DNA of 11,023 bases, taken from NCBI GenBank assembly GCA_019057975.1, contig JAHLWJ010000137.1:1-11023 (forward strand), in the 5' to 3' direction. Below are positions 1 to 6,058 of this stretch, one piece after another. The stretch comes from Promethearchaeota archaeon (GTDB taxonomy: Archaea > Asgardarchaeota > Lokiarchaeia > Sigynarchaeales > SOKP01). The first letter of the stretch is position 1. The number at the start of each line of letters is the position of its first letter. The position numbers and the translations under genes are program-made. The notes under the pieces were generated by a model that saw only the letters and a list, made by a program, of their open reading frames with translations, did not search any database and was not told the origin of the DNA.

Positions 1-33
1 TTTTTAGGCACATAAATAAACTATAAAAGTATT

Positions 34-54
34 ATTCGTGAAAGATTAATTTCA
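34..54 (+). other. attL: left attachment site
   Basis: Host arm ATTCGTGAAA (34-43), centre GATTAA (44-49), then the element-side half TTTCA (50-54) followed by AATATT. The 16-bp core 39-54 is identical to 10970-10985. The host arm is the exact reverse complement of the right host arm TTTCACGAAT at 10981-10990. The site is not in a tRNA-like sequence; it appears intergenic in the 38 bp of flank available. Confidence 0.8.
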
Positions 55-60
55 AATATT

Positions 61-82
61 TTTCACATGAAATTTTCATGAA
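61..82. promoter_or_regulatory. Paired palindromes before the regulator/integrase operon
   Basis: TTTCACATGAAA (61-72) and TTCATGAA (75-82) lie between the att core and the TATA box at 85-92. They share the TTTCA/TGAAA half-site with the att core and with TTTCATGAAA at 10931. They may be integrase arm sites, operators of the ribbon-helix-helix regulator, or both. Their position against the TATA box would let a bound protein block the promoter. Confidence 0.5.
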
Positions 83-84
83 GA

Positions 85-92
85 TTTAAATA
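85..92 (+). promoter_or_regulatory. Archaeal TATA box of the regulator-integrase operon
   Basis: TTTAAATA matches the archaeal TATA consensus, with purine-rich GAAGA just upstream as a possible TFB element. Transcription would start near 114-118, giving a leader of about 20-30 nt before the first gene. The box abuts the palindromes at 61-82, which suggests repression or autoregulation. Confidence 0.6.
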
Positions 93-135
93 CTATAATT
101 TTTATTAAGAATATAATAAAAAATTAAAAATTAAA

Positions 136-663
136 ATGATAAAAATGGAAAAAAAAGAAAAGAAAGAAAAGAAGTACAGCTATAAATTTATTCAATTTTC
201 AGTATCAGATGATTTAAAGGATGATATTGATGTATGGACTGGAAAATCGCCTTTTAACACGATATCGGATTTTGTTCGTAATGCTGTAGTAGAGAAAATT
301 AGAAATCTAAAAAACCCTAAATTAAACCAATCGAATCTTAAGGACTCTCAAATTAACGCTTCAATGTTAGAACAATTAACAAAAAATACTCAAAAACTTA
401 TTTTATTACAGGAAAAAACTCTCGAAAGATCAAAAATTTTCGATGAAATGAAAGCTGATTTAGAAAGAATAAAGAAATTCTCAATAAAACAAGGTTTAAT
501 TCAAGAATCTGAAATTATCTATAATTTACTGAAAGCACATAAATCACTATCCCAAAAACAAATAATCGAGAAAACAAATTTAGATAAGGATACTGTTTTT
601 CAAATTCTTTCTACTGATGATCGATTCAAATTAAATATAAAAGGGAGTTTTTGCCTAAAATGA
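136..663 (+). CDS. Ribbon-helix-helix plus winged-helix DNA-binding regulator
   Basis: Probable transcription factor controlling the downstream integrase or acting as a directionality factor. After a Lys/Glu-rich N-terminus, residues 17-58 fit a ribbon-helix-helix fold: a beta strand (KFIQFSVSDDL), a helix, a turn, and a second helix ending ISDFVRNAVVEKI. Residues 75-117 look like a coiled-coil linker. Residues 122-175 resemble a small winged helix (helix, LSQKQIIEKTNLDKDTVFQIL, wing). ATG at 136 is used; ATG at 145 is a possible alternative. The stop overlaps the integrase ATG as ATGA, so the two genes are translationally coupled. The family's binding to short palindromes is general knowledge; binding to the TTTCATGAA sites nearby is inference. 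Function as excisionase is not shown by the sequence. Confidence 0.75.
   Translation: MIKMEKKEKKEKKYSYKFIQFSVSDDLKDDIDVWTGKSPFNTISDFVRNAVVEKIRNLKNPKLNQSNLKDSQINASMLEQLTKNTQKLILLQEKTLERSKIFDEMKADLERIKKFSIKQGLIQESEIIYNLLKAHKSLSQKQIIEKTNLDKDTVFQILSTDDRFKLNIKGSFCLK
643..647 (+). promoter_or_regulatory. Ribosome-binding site for the integrase
   Basis: GGGAG lies 12 nt before ATG at 660 and 3 nt before TTG at 651. The spacing and the ATGA overlap favour the ATG, although the open frame extends up to the TTG. Confidence 0.4.
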
Positions 664-1616
664 GACCTTTAAACGAAGAGATTATACAAAATAATCTTAG
701 CTTTTACAAACATTCAAAACAATCAATTAAAATGCGAATTTCGAGTTTAAAATACTTCTTTGATGAAAAATACTTTAATTATCAAGGTCATATTTTTGAT
801 ATCAATATTCGGATTCTTAAGAAATATTTTATTTACCTTAAAAATTTAAATACGATAAGCATTGAGACAAGAAAGAATAAATGGCATATCTTAGCGTCCT
901 TTCTTAATTTTACTATGGAGGACTATGAAAACTTCCATGTTGCGATACCACGCAAAACAGTATCATGGAACGGATATATTCCTAAAGAGAACGTGAAAAC
1001 TAATAAAGACGTAATTGCTGAAAAAGAAGAAATCAAGAAAATATTAAATCATTTTGAGGTAAATAACTTTAAACATTATCTTATCTTTAAAATTTTGGTT
1101 GAGACTGGAATGCGAAAAGGAGAACTAATAAACGCTAAATATACCGATGTTAATCTTAAATATAGACACATTTACATAAAGGAAGGAAAGACCGGTGAAA
1201 AAATATATAATTTTTCTAAAGATACAGGGAATAAGTTAAAACTATATTTAAGCGAAAGAAAAAACCTCGAAATTGATAACAAATACCTATTTCTCACTAA
1301 AACATTAAGAAAATACGATAATAGATCATTCAACCTAATCCTGAAGGGAAATACAACTAAAATTAATGGAAAATATAAAAAATATCCTGGCGCTTTAGAA
1401 AAACTTGAAATTAATAAAAATATAACTTGCAAAACTTTTAGAAGCACTTTAAATACTTTAAGAAAAAAAGAAATGGGATGTTCAAATGAAGTCGCTAAAC
1501 GATTACTTGGGCATAAAACTAACGATGTGAACATAAAGTCTTATACTAAATACGATTTTCTCGATTTAATTGATTTATTTGATAAATATAATCCTTATCA
1601 AACCCTAAATCTCTAA
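660..1616 (+). CDS. Tyrosine recombinase (integrase), KxxR archaeal type
   Basis: Catalyses integration and excision of the element at the flanking att sites. Numbering from TTG 651: residues 5-100 form a helical core-binding domain and 120-310 the catalytic domain. Catalytic residues visible are R155 (GMRKGEL), a beta-hairpin lysine (K177 or K180 in IKEGKTGEK), K261 and R264 (CKTFRSTL), H288 (LLGHKT) and nucleophile Y298 (IKSYTKY). Lys at 261 instead of His gives KxxR, the form described for SSV-type archaeal integrases, rather than the HxxR of Xer-like enzymes. Unlike classic SSV-type integration, the gene is intact because the att site lies outside it. ATG 660 is chosen for its ATGA overlap with the regulator stop; TTG 651 is the alternative. 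Length and motif order are complete, so the enzyme is probably active. Confidence 0.92.
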   Translation: MRPLNEEIIQNNLSFYKHSKQSIKMRISSLKYFFDEKYFNYQGHIFDINIRILKKYFIYLKNLNTISIETRKNKWHILASFLNFTMEDYENFHVAIPRKTVSWNGYIPKENVKTNKDVIAEKEEIKKILNHFEVNNFKHYLIFKILVETGMRKGELINAKYTDVNLKYRHIYIKEGKTGEKIYNFSKDTGNKLKLYLSERKNLEIDNKYLFLTKTLRKYDNRSFNLILKGNTTKINGKYKKYPGALEKLEINKNITCKTFRSTLNTLRKKEMGCSNEVAKRLLGHKTNDVNIKSYTKYDFLDLIDLFDKYNPYQTLNL

Positions 1617-1639
1617 TTTTTTTATTATTTTTTAGTAGT

Positions 1640-1775
1640 CCAGGAAGAAAAACAAATGTTATGAATAATTGTTATGAGTAACCAAAGTGAATAATTATCC
1701 ATAGAAAAGACTTTTTTTTAATTTTTTATCCTGATCCTGAAGAAATTTTGATCTCAAGATGGCCACTTTTTTTTA
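1640..1775 (+). repeat. Intergenic T-rich repeat, copy 1 (extended, about 1.5 units)
   Basis: This copy fills the gap between the integrase stop and the end of the convergent minus-strand gene. It begins with GGAAGAAAAACAAATGTTA, which is similar to copy 2. CTTTTTTTTAATTTTTTATC at 1711-1730 is followed by CTGAAGAAATTTTGATCTC and then AAGATGGCCAC with a second T8 run. The two T runs are 55 bp apart (1711 and 1766), as if a roughly 55-bp unit were partly tandem. T runs may also end transcription of the integrase operon. Confidence 0.75.
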
Positions 1776-1779
1776 AAAA

Positions 1780-2814
1780 TCAATAGATCTTTTTATCTCT
1801 TATAGAAGGATATTTACTATTCCATTTTTTAACAAACTCTCTTAAGATTTTTGGCCAAGTAGTTATTTCATCAATTGTTTCAGTGAGATAACTATAAAAC
1901 TTTTCAATTACAGGATATAAGGGTTTATATTCTTTTTCGTTAAATAATCTAAAAGATCCATGATGAGATACATTTTCACTTATGAAATATTCTTCTATAA
2001 AGTGATTAGTTCTATTTAGATATGTAATTGCCTCAAATAAATAATCAGATTTAACTTTAGAGAATAAATTTTCTCGCCATATTGTATTTAATTCTTTTTT
2101 CCTTTCATTTTCAATAATAAAAGATTTATCTTCTATTTCCTTTCTAATAAGTTCAAAATCTGCAAATAGATCTTTTTGCAATGTTTCAAGAGAGTCTCGA
2201 TATGCATAAATTGTATTATGAAGTTTTTTCCAAGGAAGTGAACTATCCCCTGCATTTATTCTTTTAATTCTTTTATGTCTAAAATTTTCTTGTTCAAAAA
2301 AGAGTTTAAAACTATTAAATAGTTTTATATTTTTTTTATTGCTTGGGGAATTTGAAAAAAAATCATTAAAATCCCAATCTGAATTAGATTCTGGAAAGAA
2401 TTCTGATTCACCAGAGATCTCAAAAGACCAATGCCCTAATTGAGGAACTAATACTCTATGATTTCTAATATTAAGAAAAATTTCAAAGTTTACAGGAATT
2501 TCTGATCCATCTTTCGGATCATTCATTTTCATCACACTTAGAATCTGTAAGCATGCTTTTTTTCTTTTAAATTGAGTGAAATATGTGTCAAATTTTGTAT
2601 TAAAAATGGTCCACTTAAAGGTTTGCCCTTGTCCGCCATAATACTTCTGAGTTAGTGGGTTAAAAACAATTATTCTAAACCTATTATTAAATAATAATTC
2701 CTTTCCTTTTAAGAAATCAATAAATTTCTTAGTAAATGTAAACAAATAACTAAAATATTTTTCATCATTCCTGAGAGAATGGATATTAAAATTAAGATAA
2801 AATCCCACTATCAT
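1780..2814 (-). CDS. Unknown protein, partner of the nuclease-like gene
   Basis: I do not recognise this family. The protein is about 344 residues, soluble by appearance, with no signal peptide or clear membrane segment. The N-terminal third is mixed beta (for example FRIIVFNPLTQKYYGGQGQT, then TFKWTIFNTKFDTYFTQF). The centre has an acidic, Asn/Ser-rich stretch around residues 135-160. The C-terminal half is mostly helical and ends basic. Start choice is unclear: GTG (2817), ATG (2814) and GTG (2808) follow each other, and GGTGAT at 2818-2813 could serve as ribosome-binding site for the last; ATG 2814 is used. It begins within a few bases of the upstream nuclease stop (TGA at 2823-2821), so the two genes form one operon and probably one system. 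Confidence 0.7.
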   Translation of the reverse strand: MIVGFYLNFNIHSLRNDEKYFSYLFTFTKKFIDFLKGKELLFNNRFRIIVFNPLTQKYYGGQGQTFKWTIFNTKFDTYFTQFKRKKACLQILSVMKMNDPKDGSEIPVNFEIFLNIRNHRVLVPQLGHWSFEISGESEFFPESNSDWDFNDFFSNSPSNKKNIKLFNSFKLFFEQENFRHKRIKRINAGDSSLPWKKLHNTIYAYRDSLETLQKDLFADFELIRKEIEDKSFIIENERKKELNTIWRENLFSKVKSDYLFEAITYLNRTNHFIEEYFISENVSHHGSFRLFNEKEYKPLYPVIEKFYSYLTETIDEITTWPKILREFVKKWNSKYPSIRDKKIY

Positions 2815-2820
2815 CACCCT

Positions 2821-3306
2821 TCATTTTCGATACACATTATATTGATTATCATAATAATAAACACGGAAGGGGACATTATTTTTTAATTTCTCTTCCTTTC
2901 CTCCAATACTTTTACAAAGTAACCCATCTTTAACATAATACCCTTTCTTTTGTAGCCAACCGCCTTCCTTTATGAAAGCATATCCTTTTCTTGGTCTCAT
3001 ATCTTTTTTGAATAATTCTATAGTGAGATCCATCTGGGTTTGACCTATATCACCGTGTCTTGTATCAAAATTTCTTCCTTTAAGTTCTAATAAATCATAA
3101 TCCTTTAAATGTCTATTTGTATTATAGTGTCTCACTCTCTCAGCTAAACCATCGCAACAACTTATAGAATCATCGTTAATTCCGAGAAAAGTTCTTACTT
3201 TTGTTTCAGGGAATATTTCTGGATTTCGCACATATTTCCTCCTTTTTTTATTTAAATAGCGTCTAAAAACTTTTTTAACTCTTGCAGTATCTTTGTTTTT
3301 TGGCAT
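2821..3306 (-). CDS. Small PD-(D/E)XK nuclease-like protein
   Basis: The protein has 161 residues. The first 27 are strongly basic (KKVFRRYLNKKRRKYVR), consistent with nucleic-acid binding. The central part has the order seen in restriction-endonuclease-like folds: an acidic residue after a strand (D52 in SCCDGLAE), then DYDLLELKGRN with E74-x-K76, then a Gln-containing helix (IGQTQMDLT, Q89/Q91). In such families D, E and K bind metal and cut DNA or RNA. The C-terminal 50 residues are Tyr/Gly/Lys-rich beta strands. Two adjacent Cys (50-51) precede D52. It is the first gene of a two-gene operon with the 344-residue protein immediately downstream. The family cannot be named; a nuclease effector or defence enzyme is the preferred reading. 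The start is the only nearby ATG, probably with a very short leader. Confidence 0.65.
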   Translation of the reverse strand: MPKNKDTARVKKVFRRYLNKKRRKYVRNPEIFPETKVRTFLGINDDSISCCDGLAERVRHYNTNRHLKDYDLLELKGRNFDTRHGDIGQTQMDLTIELFKKDMRPRKGYAFIKEGGWLQKKGYYVKDGLLCKSIGGKEEKLKNNVPFRVYYYDNQYNVYRK

Positions 3307-3379
3307 GTTAAAAATCGAATATAATCTAATTTTTACATTATAGTACTAATTTGATAATACAATTTATTTATAAATTTTG

Positions 3380-3505
3380 CCGGAAGCAAAAACAAACATT
3401 ACAAAATTTTTAAAAATTGCGGTACCAAGAATTTAACTTTTTTTTAATTTTTTATCTTGGTTCTGAAGAAATTATTTGTGCTGCTAAATTTTTTTTTTAA
3501 TAGCC
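3380..3505 (+). repeat. Intergenic T-rich repeat, copy 2
   Basis: It shares GGAAGCAAAAACAAACATTA-like sequence with copy 1, then the identical 20-mer CTTTTTTTTAATTTTTTATC (3437-3456) and CTGAAGAAATT. ACCAAGA (3424-3430) and TCTTGGT (3455-3461) are perfectly complementary across the T-rich loop. ACCAAGATT occurs again at 3512. A further T10 run lies at 3480-3490. It sits between two minus-strand genes, so its T runs cannot be the terminator of a neighbouring plus-strand gene. Confidence 0.7.
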
Positions 3506-3519
3506 AAAAATACCAAGAT

Positions 3520-3867
3520 TCAATCTACATCCGTAAAATCTAATCTTTTTTGGACTCTCTCAAAAGTTTTTAAAAAAGAATCGAGATCGATTCTTCTGTT
3601 AAGATAATAATCCGCATCTGTTCGAAAAGTTTTCATACTTATCAAATGATTACCTAAAATTGAATCAAGGTCATTAATTTTATCAATTAATTCTGTATTA
3701 AAATGTTCAGTGTCAATGTGAGAGAGTTTTTTTATTAATCTAATATGATGCAATATCCCATAATAGATTCGTCCAATAGCAGTTCTATTTCTAACTTCAA
3801 GACCATAATTATTGTCATTAATTATGACCTTCCCTAAAATAATAAATTCTTTTGGATCCAATATCAT
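3520..3867 (-). CDS. HEPN-like domain protein
   Basis: A 115-residue, mostly helical protein. Residues 26-50 (RNRTAIGRIYYGILHHIRLI) match the 'R-x-YY-x-x-x-H' helix typical of HEPN proteins of the UPF0332 sort, and residues 77-88 (SMKTFRTDADYY) match their conserved 'R..ADY' segment. R33-x6-H40 could serve as the Rx4-6H RNase motif, but the assignment is uncertain because other HEPN families place it elsewhere. HEPN proteins are often RNase toxins or their inactive relatives, usually with a nucleotidyltransferase antitoxin; no such partner is visible. It overlaps the 197-aa gene by ATGA and is third in the minus-strand operon, so it is co-translated with its neighbours. The start ATG 3867 is fixed by that overlap. 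Confidence 0.6.
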   Translation of the reverse strand: MILDPKEFIILGKVIINDNNYGLEVRNRTAIGRIYYGILHHIRLIKKLSHIDTEHFNTELIDKINDLDSILGNHLISMKTFRTDADYYLNRRIDLDSFLKTFERVQKRLDFTDVD

Positions 3868-4457
3868 CCACTATATATTGATCTAAAAATAAAATATGTT
3901 CTTTTAAAAGTAGATATTAATGAAGGAAATTCTTGTTTGATTAAATCTTCTTGTTCTTCAATAAATTCTTCTAATAAATCTAAAATAAAATCAAAATCAT
4001 CAACAGGAAATGCAATCTTTATTATAATTCTTTTTTTATCAGGATTCTCGATTTCAGCTTTATAATCGCAATTTCCGTGAATATGATCAAATTTATTTTT
4101 AATCAGGAAATGCAGGAAAAAACTTTTTAACCATTGAAAGTAATATGAGAATTCATAATTTTGGATTAAATATTCATTAAAATTTTTAGTTAAGGTCATA
4201 TATTCAGCAAATTTATCTTCAATGTAGTTTTCCTTAAACTTTATAAAAAGAGATTTAGAATCGTAATTCTCCATAATATAATAAGTATCAAATATATCCT
4301 CTAATGGCTTTTTATTTTTTGACCAAAACTTATCTAATTGGATTCCTCTTGACAAATAACGCTCAAAACAGTTTTCAAGAGTGTACATTATCTCTTCAGA
4401 TCTTAAATTGTACATTCTATTCAAATCTGTTTCAATTATAATATAATTACTAATCAT
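3864..4457 (-). CDS. Unknown 197-residue protein in the HEPN operon
   Basis: Not recognised. The sequence is rich in Phe, Tyr and acidic residues. Residues 1-100 look helical. A strand-turn segment follows (HIHGNCDYKAEI), then a strong beta strand (RIIIKIAFPVDDFDF) and a long acidic helix (ILDLLEEFIEEQEDLIKQEF) near the C-terminus. There is no nucleotidyltransferase GSxxxG or DxD motif, so it is not a standard antitoxin partner of HEPN. It is the middle gene of three: it starts 2 nt after the YIENV gene's stop and overlaps the HEPN start by ATGA. This tight packing implies fixed stoichiometry of the three products. Confidence 0.7.
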   Translation of the reverse strand: MISNYIIIETDLNRMYNLRSEEIMYTLENCFERYLSRGIQLDKFWSKNKKPLEDIFDTYYIMENYDSKSLFIKFKENYIEDKFAEYMTLTKNFNEYLIQNYEFSYYFQWLKSFFLHFLIKNKFDHIHGNCDYKAEIENPDKKRIIIKIAFPVDDFDFILDLLEEFIEEQEDLIKQEFPSLISTFKRTYFIFRSIYSG

Positions 4458-4459
4458 AT

Positions 4460-4882
4460 TTAATCAATTAAACGTCTTCTACTTATTAAACGAGCACGTT
4501 CTCTCTTCATCCATTCATACTGAATTCTTTCACCGTGATAAATAATGAATTTTAGCATTTCAAATATCTCGATTGATTTTTCGCTATTTAATTCACTTGG
4601 TACATCAGACATAAATTCAATTAATTTAAATGTTTTTGATTTTAATTCCTCAACAAATATAACATCTGATTTGTCAATATCTTCTTTAACTCTTAATAAA
4701 GAATTCCGATAAATATCAGAAAGTTCAGAAGAAAGTAAAACTAACACATCATTTTCAATTTCAATTCCATAATGACTTAAATCCAGAAAATATTCACCAG
4801 CTATCGGATATTCCTCTTTTTTAATAAAGTAAATAATTTTTCTTGATACATTTTCAATGTATACGTCTTTCATCTTTCCCAT
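4460..4882 (-). CDS. 'YIENV' helical protein, first gene of the HEPN operon
   Basis: The protein has 140 residues and is predicted almost entirely helical, with a basic tail (RERARLISRRRLID). It is clearly related to the protein encoded at 9987-10406: both begin VYIENV/LYIENV, then share LxDLxHYxI, a D-x-L and Sxxx(D)I pattern in the same register. Both lead a minus-strand operon followed by an unrelated partner. A role as antitoxin, adaptor or regulatory subunit is inference from this arrangement. The open frame extends to TTG 4885; ATG 4882 is preferred, and ATG 4873 (MKDVYIENV) aligns best with the paralogue's internal Met. A TATA-like box about 25 nt upstream predicts a nearly leaderless mRNA. 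Confidence 0.7.
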   Translation of the reverse strand: MGKMKDVYIENVSRKIIYFIKKEEYPIAGEYFLDLSHYGIEIENDVLVLLSSELSDIYRNSLLRVKEDIDKSDVIFVEELKSKTFKLIEFMSDVPSELNSEKSIEIFEMLKFIIYHGERIQYEWMKRERARLISRRRLID

Positions 4883-4902
4883 CAATTTATTTTATTTAAT
4901 AA

Positions 4903-4910
4903 TTATTAAA
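4903..4910 (-). promoter_or_regulatory. TATA-like box of the HEPN operon
   Basis: On the minus strand TTTAATAA lies about 25 nt before ATG 4882, which would give a leaderless transcript. The sequence is very AT-rich here, so the exact box is uncertain. Confidence 0.35.
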
Positions 4911-5058
4911 AGTCATTTTTTTTTGTTGCATGTCATTATGATTTTGCAAAATTAAAAAAGTATCTTATTTTGTCGGTTATAATTTCAAACAACATCCTAT
5001 TTAAGCATTGTATGATTGAAGAAATATCTAATTAAATAAACAGAATTTAGATTAAAAC

Positions 5059-5196
5059 TCATTTTTTTTCGATTTTCTCAGGAGAACCAGTTTTTTGACA
5101 ATCTTCTTTTAAAAATTTAATTTTGCAGTATGTTCTAAACACAACAAAACTTAAAATTCCAAAAATTAATAAAAATTTAGCATATATTTTAATATT
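5059..5196 (-). pseudogene. Possible small membrane protein, start codon lacking
   Basis: A 45-codon open frame reads a hydrophobic segment (KFLLIFGILSFVVF) followed by a basic/polar tail (RTYCKIKFLKEDC then QKTGSPEKIEKK). The hydrophobic-then-basic pattern is what a one-helix membrane protein looks like. There is no ATG, GTG or TTG before the hydrophobic segment. A nearby ATG (minus strand, in TATATGCTAAA) is out of frame and hits a stop after five codons, so the gene may be frame-broken, start at a rare ATT/ATA, or be chance. Confidence 0.22.
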
Positions 5197-5227
5197 TTAA
5201 TTTGCATTTACATTATAAGTGTCTATT

Positions 5228-5377
5228 ATGGGTAAAATAGAAAAAAAGCAAGTAAAATTTAAGTTAGATGAGATTCCTGTTAATGGATGTCTTATAAAGG
5301 AGGATTACTTTATTTGTAAAGGTGAGAATGGAGATATCAGAGTAGGAAAGGTTGAAGGTCCATTAAAGACCTCTTAA
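5228..5377 (+). CDS. Small ORF, 49 residues, unknown
   Basis: The predicted peptide begins MGKIEKKQVKFKLDEIPVNG, continues CLIKEDYFICKGENGDIRVG and ends KVEGPLKTS. The codons look like those of neighbouring genes, and the alternation of hydrophobic residues suggests a small beta-rich domain with two Cys ten residues apart. A TATA-like TTTTAATATTTTAA at 5187-5200 is about 25 nt before the expected transcript start, leaving a leader of a few nt. It lies 68 bp before the membrane-protein gene on the same strand and may be co-transcribed with it. Function unknown; it could be a tiny antitoxin or regulator, but nothing proves that. Confidence 0.5.
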   Translation: MGKIEKKQVKFKLDEIPVNGCLIKEDYFICKGENGDIRVGKVEGPLKTS

Positions 5378-5445
5378 ATAAAAAAAAGTGCCAAATCTGA
5401 AAATTAAACCTTTCTTTAGATTTCATTCTATTATGTGATGTAGAA

Positions 5446-5910
5446 ATGGATTATAACTTACTTTTCTCTATTTTTGCAATATGTCTTAGCATATTCAATA
5501 CTATTTGGCTTATAATTTATTTTCTATTATCAAAAGCCCCAATTTTAGAATATTTTCTTCTGGAAAGTAAAAGACCTAATGAAGTAGGATTTTATCTTAG
5601 AAATACTGGAATATTAAAAGGAAGGCTTAAGGAATTAACTTTTTTCGATCCTATTAATGAAAAAGAGGTTAGCTTATCATTCGGTATGGAACAGCGAATA
5701 TTATACCCACAACAAAGAACTCATCGAGATTTTTATTTTAAATATGATTTTATATGTAAGCAAAAAGAGAGTAAATATATTGAACTTTCTTTTAAAGCAA
5801 CACTCATATTAAAAATTTTATGTTTTTCAAAAAAATATATTTTTCCAAGAATCATTACTGTAGAATGTAAAAAATCTAAATTGCATAACTATGCATTTTT
5901 TTCTACTTGA
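5446..5910 (+). CDS. Single-pass membrane protein with small beta domain
   Basis: 154 residues. Residues 5-29 (LLFSIFAICLSIFNTIWLII and onward) form one membrane helix close to the N-terminus. The rest looks like a beta-sandwich: GFYLRNTGILKGRLKELTFF has the 'strand, N-T-G, strand' form seen in small Ig-like domains. Later come strands around KYIELSFKATL and RIITVECKKS. Cys residues occur at both ends. The start ATG 5446 is the only one in frame; two earlier ATGs are followed at once by stops. Possible roles are a membrane anchor or surface sensor for neighbouring genes; this is inference. The gene is followed within 10 bp by T-rich repeat copy 3. Confidence 0.65.
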   Translation: MDYNLLFSIFAICLSIFNTIWLIIYFLLSKAPILEYFLLESKRPNEVGFYLRNTGILKGRLKELTFFDPINEKEVSLSFGMEQRILYPQQRTHRDFYFKYDFICKQKESKYIELSFKATLILKILCFSKKYIFPRIITVECKKSKLHNYAFFST

Positions 5911-5915
5911 TAACA

Positions 5916-5978
5916 TCTTGATCTCAGGATGGCCACTTTTTTTTAATTTTTTATCCTGGGTCCTGAAGAAATTTTGAA
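5916..5978 (+). repeat. Intergenic T-rich repeat, copy 3
   Basis: The order is TTGATCTCAGGATGGCCAC, the identical 20-mer CTTTTTTTTAATTTTTTATC (5936-5955), then a CTGAAGAAATTTTGA tail. CTCAGGAT (5923-5930) pairs with ATCCTGGG (5953-5960), eight pairs with one G-T, around a loop holding the T run. It could act as a terminator for the membrane-protein gene, though copies 2 and 5 do not follow plus-strand genes. Confidence 0.75.
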
Positions 5979-6058
5979 AATTAGTTATTAATCAAATAAT
6001 ACATAAAATTCTCTTCCTTAAATATCCAAGAGAATTATTATAATAGAGGTAAACAGAA

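Larger units (their letters stand above)
4883..5227. other. Divergent intergenic region
   Basis: This gap holds the minus-strand promoter for the HEPN operon near 4905 and a TATA-like TTTTAATATTTTAA at 5187-5200 for the plus-strand 49-aa ORF. It also holds a minus-strand open frame at 5059-5196 with a membrane-like sequence but no normal start codon. No copy of the T-rich repeat is present. Nothing else was recognised. Confidence 0.4.

Noticed and set aside
34..56. tRNA gene as the integration target
   Set aside because: Neither flank folds or reads as a tRNA end; the target is a short palindrome in AT-rich sequence.
1172..1534. Antisense open frame of 120 codons inside the integrase gene
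   Set aside because: It lies wholly within the well-supported recombinase catalytic domain and its hydrophobic composition is the usual shadow of an AT-rich gene.
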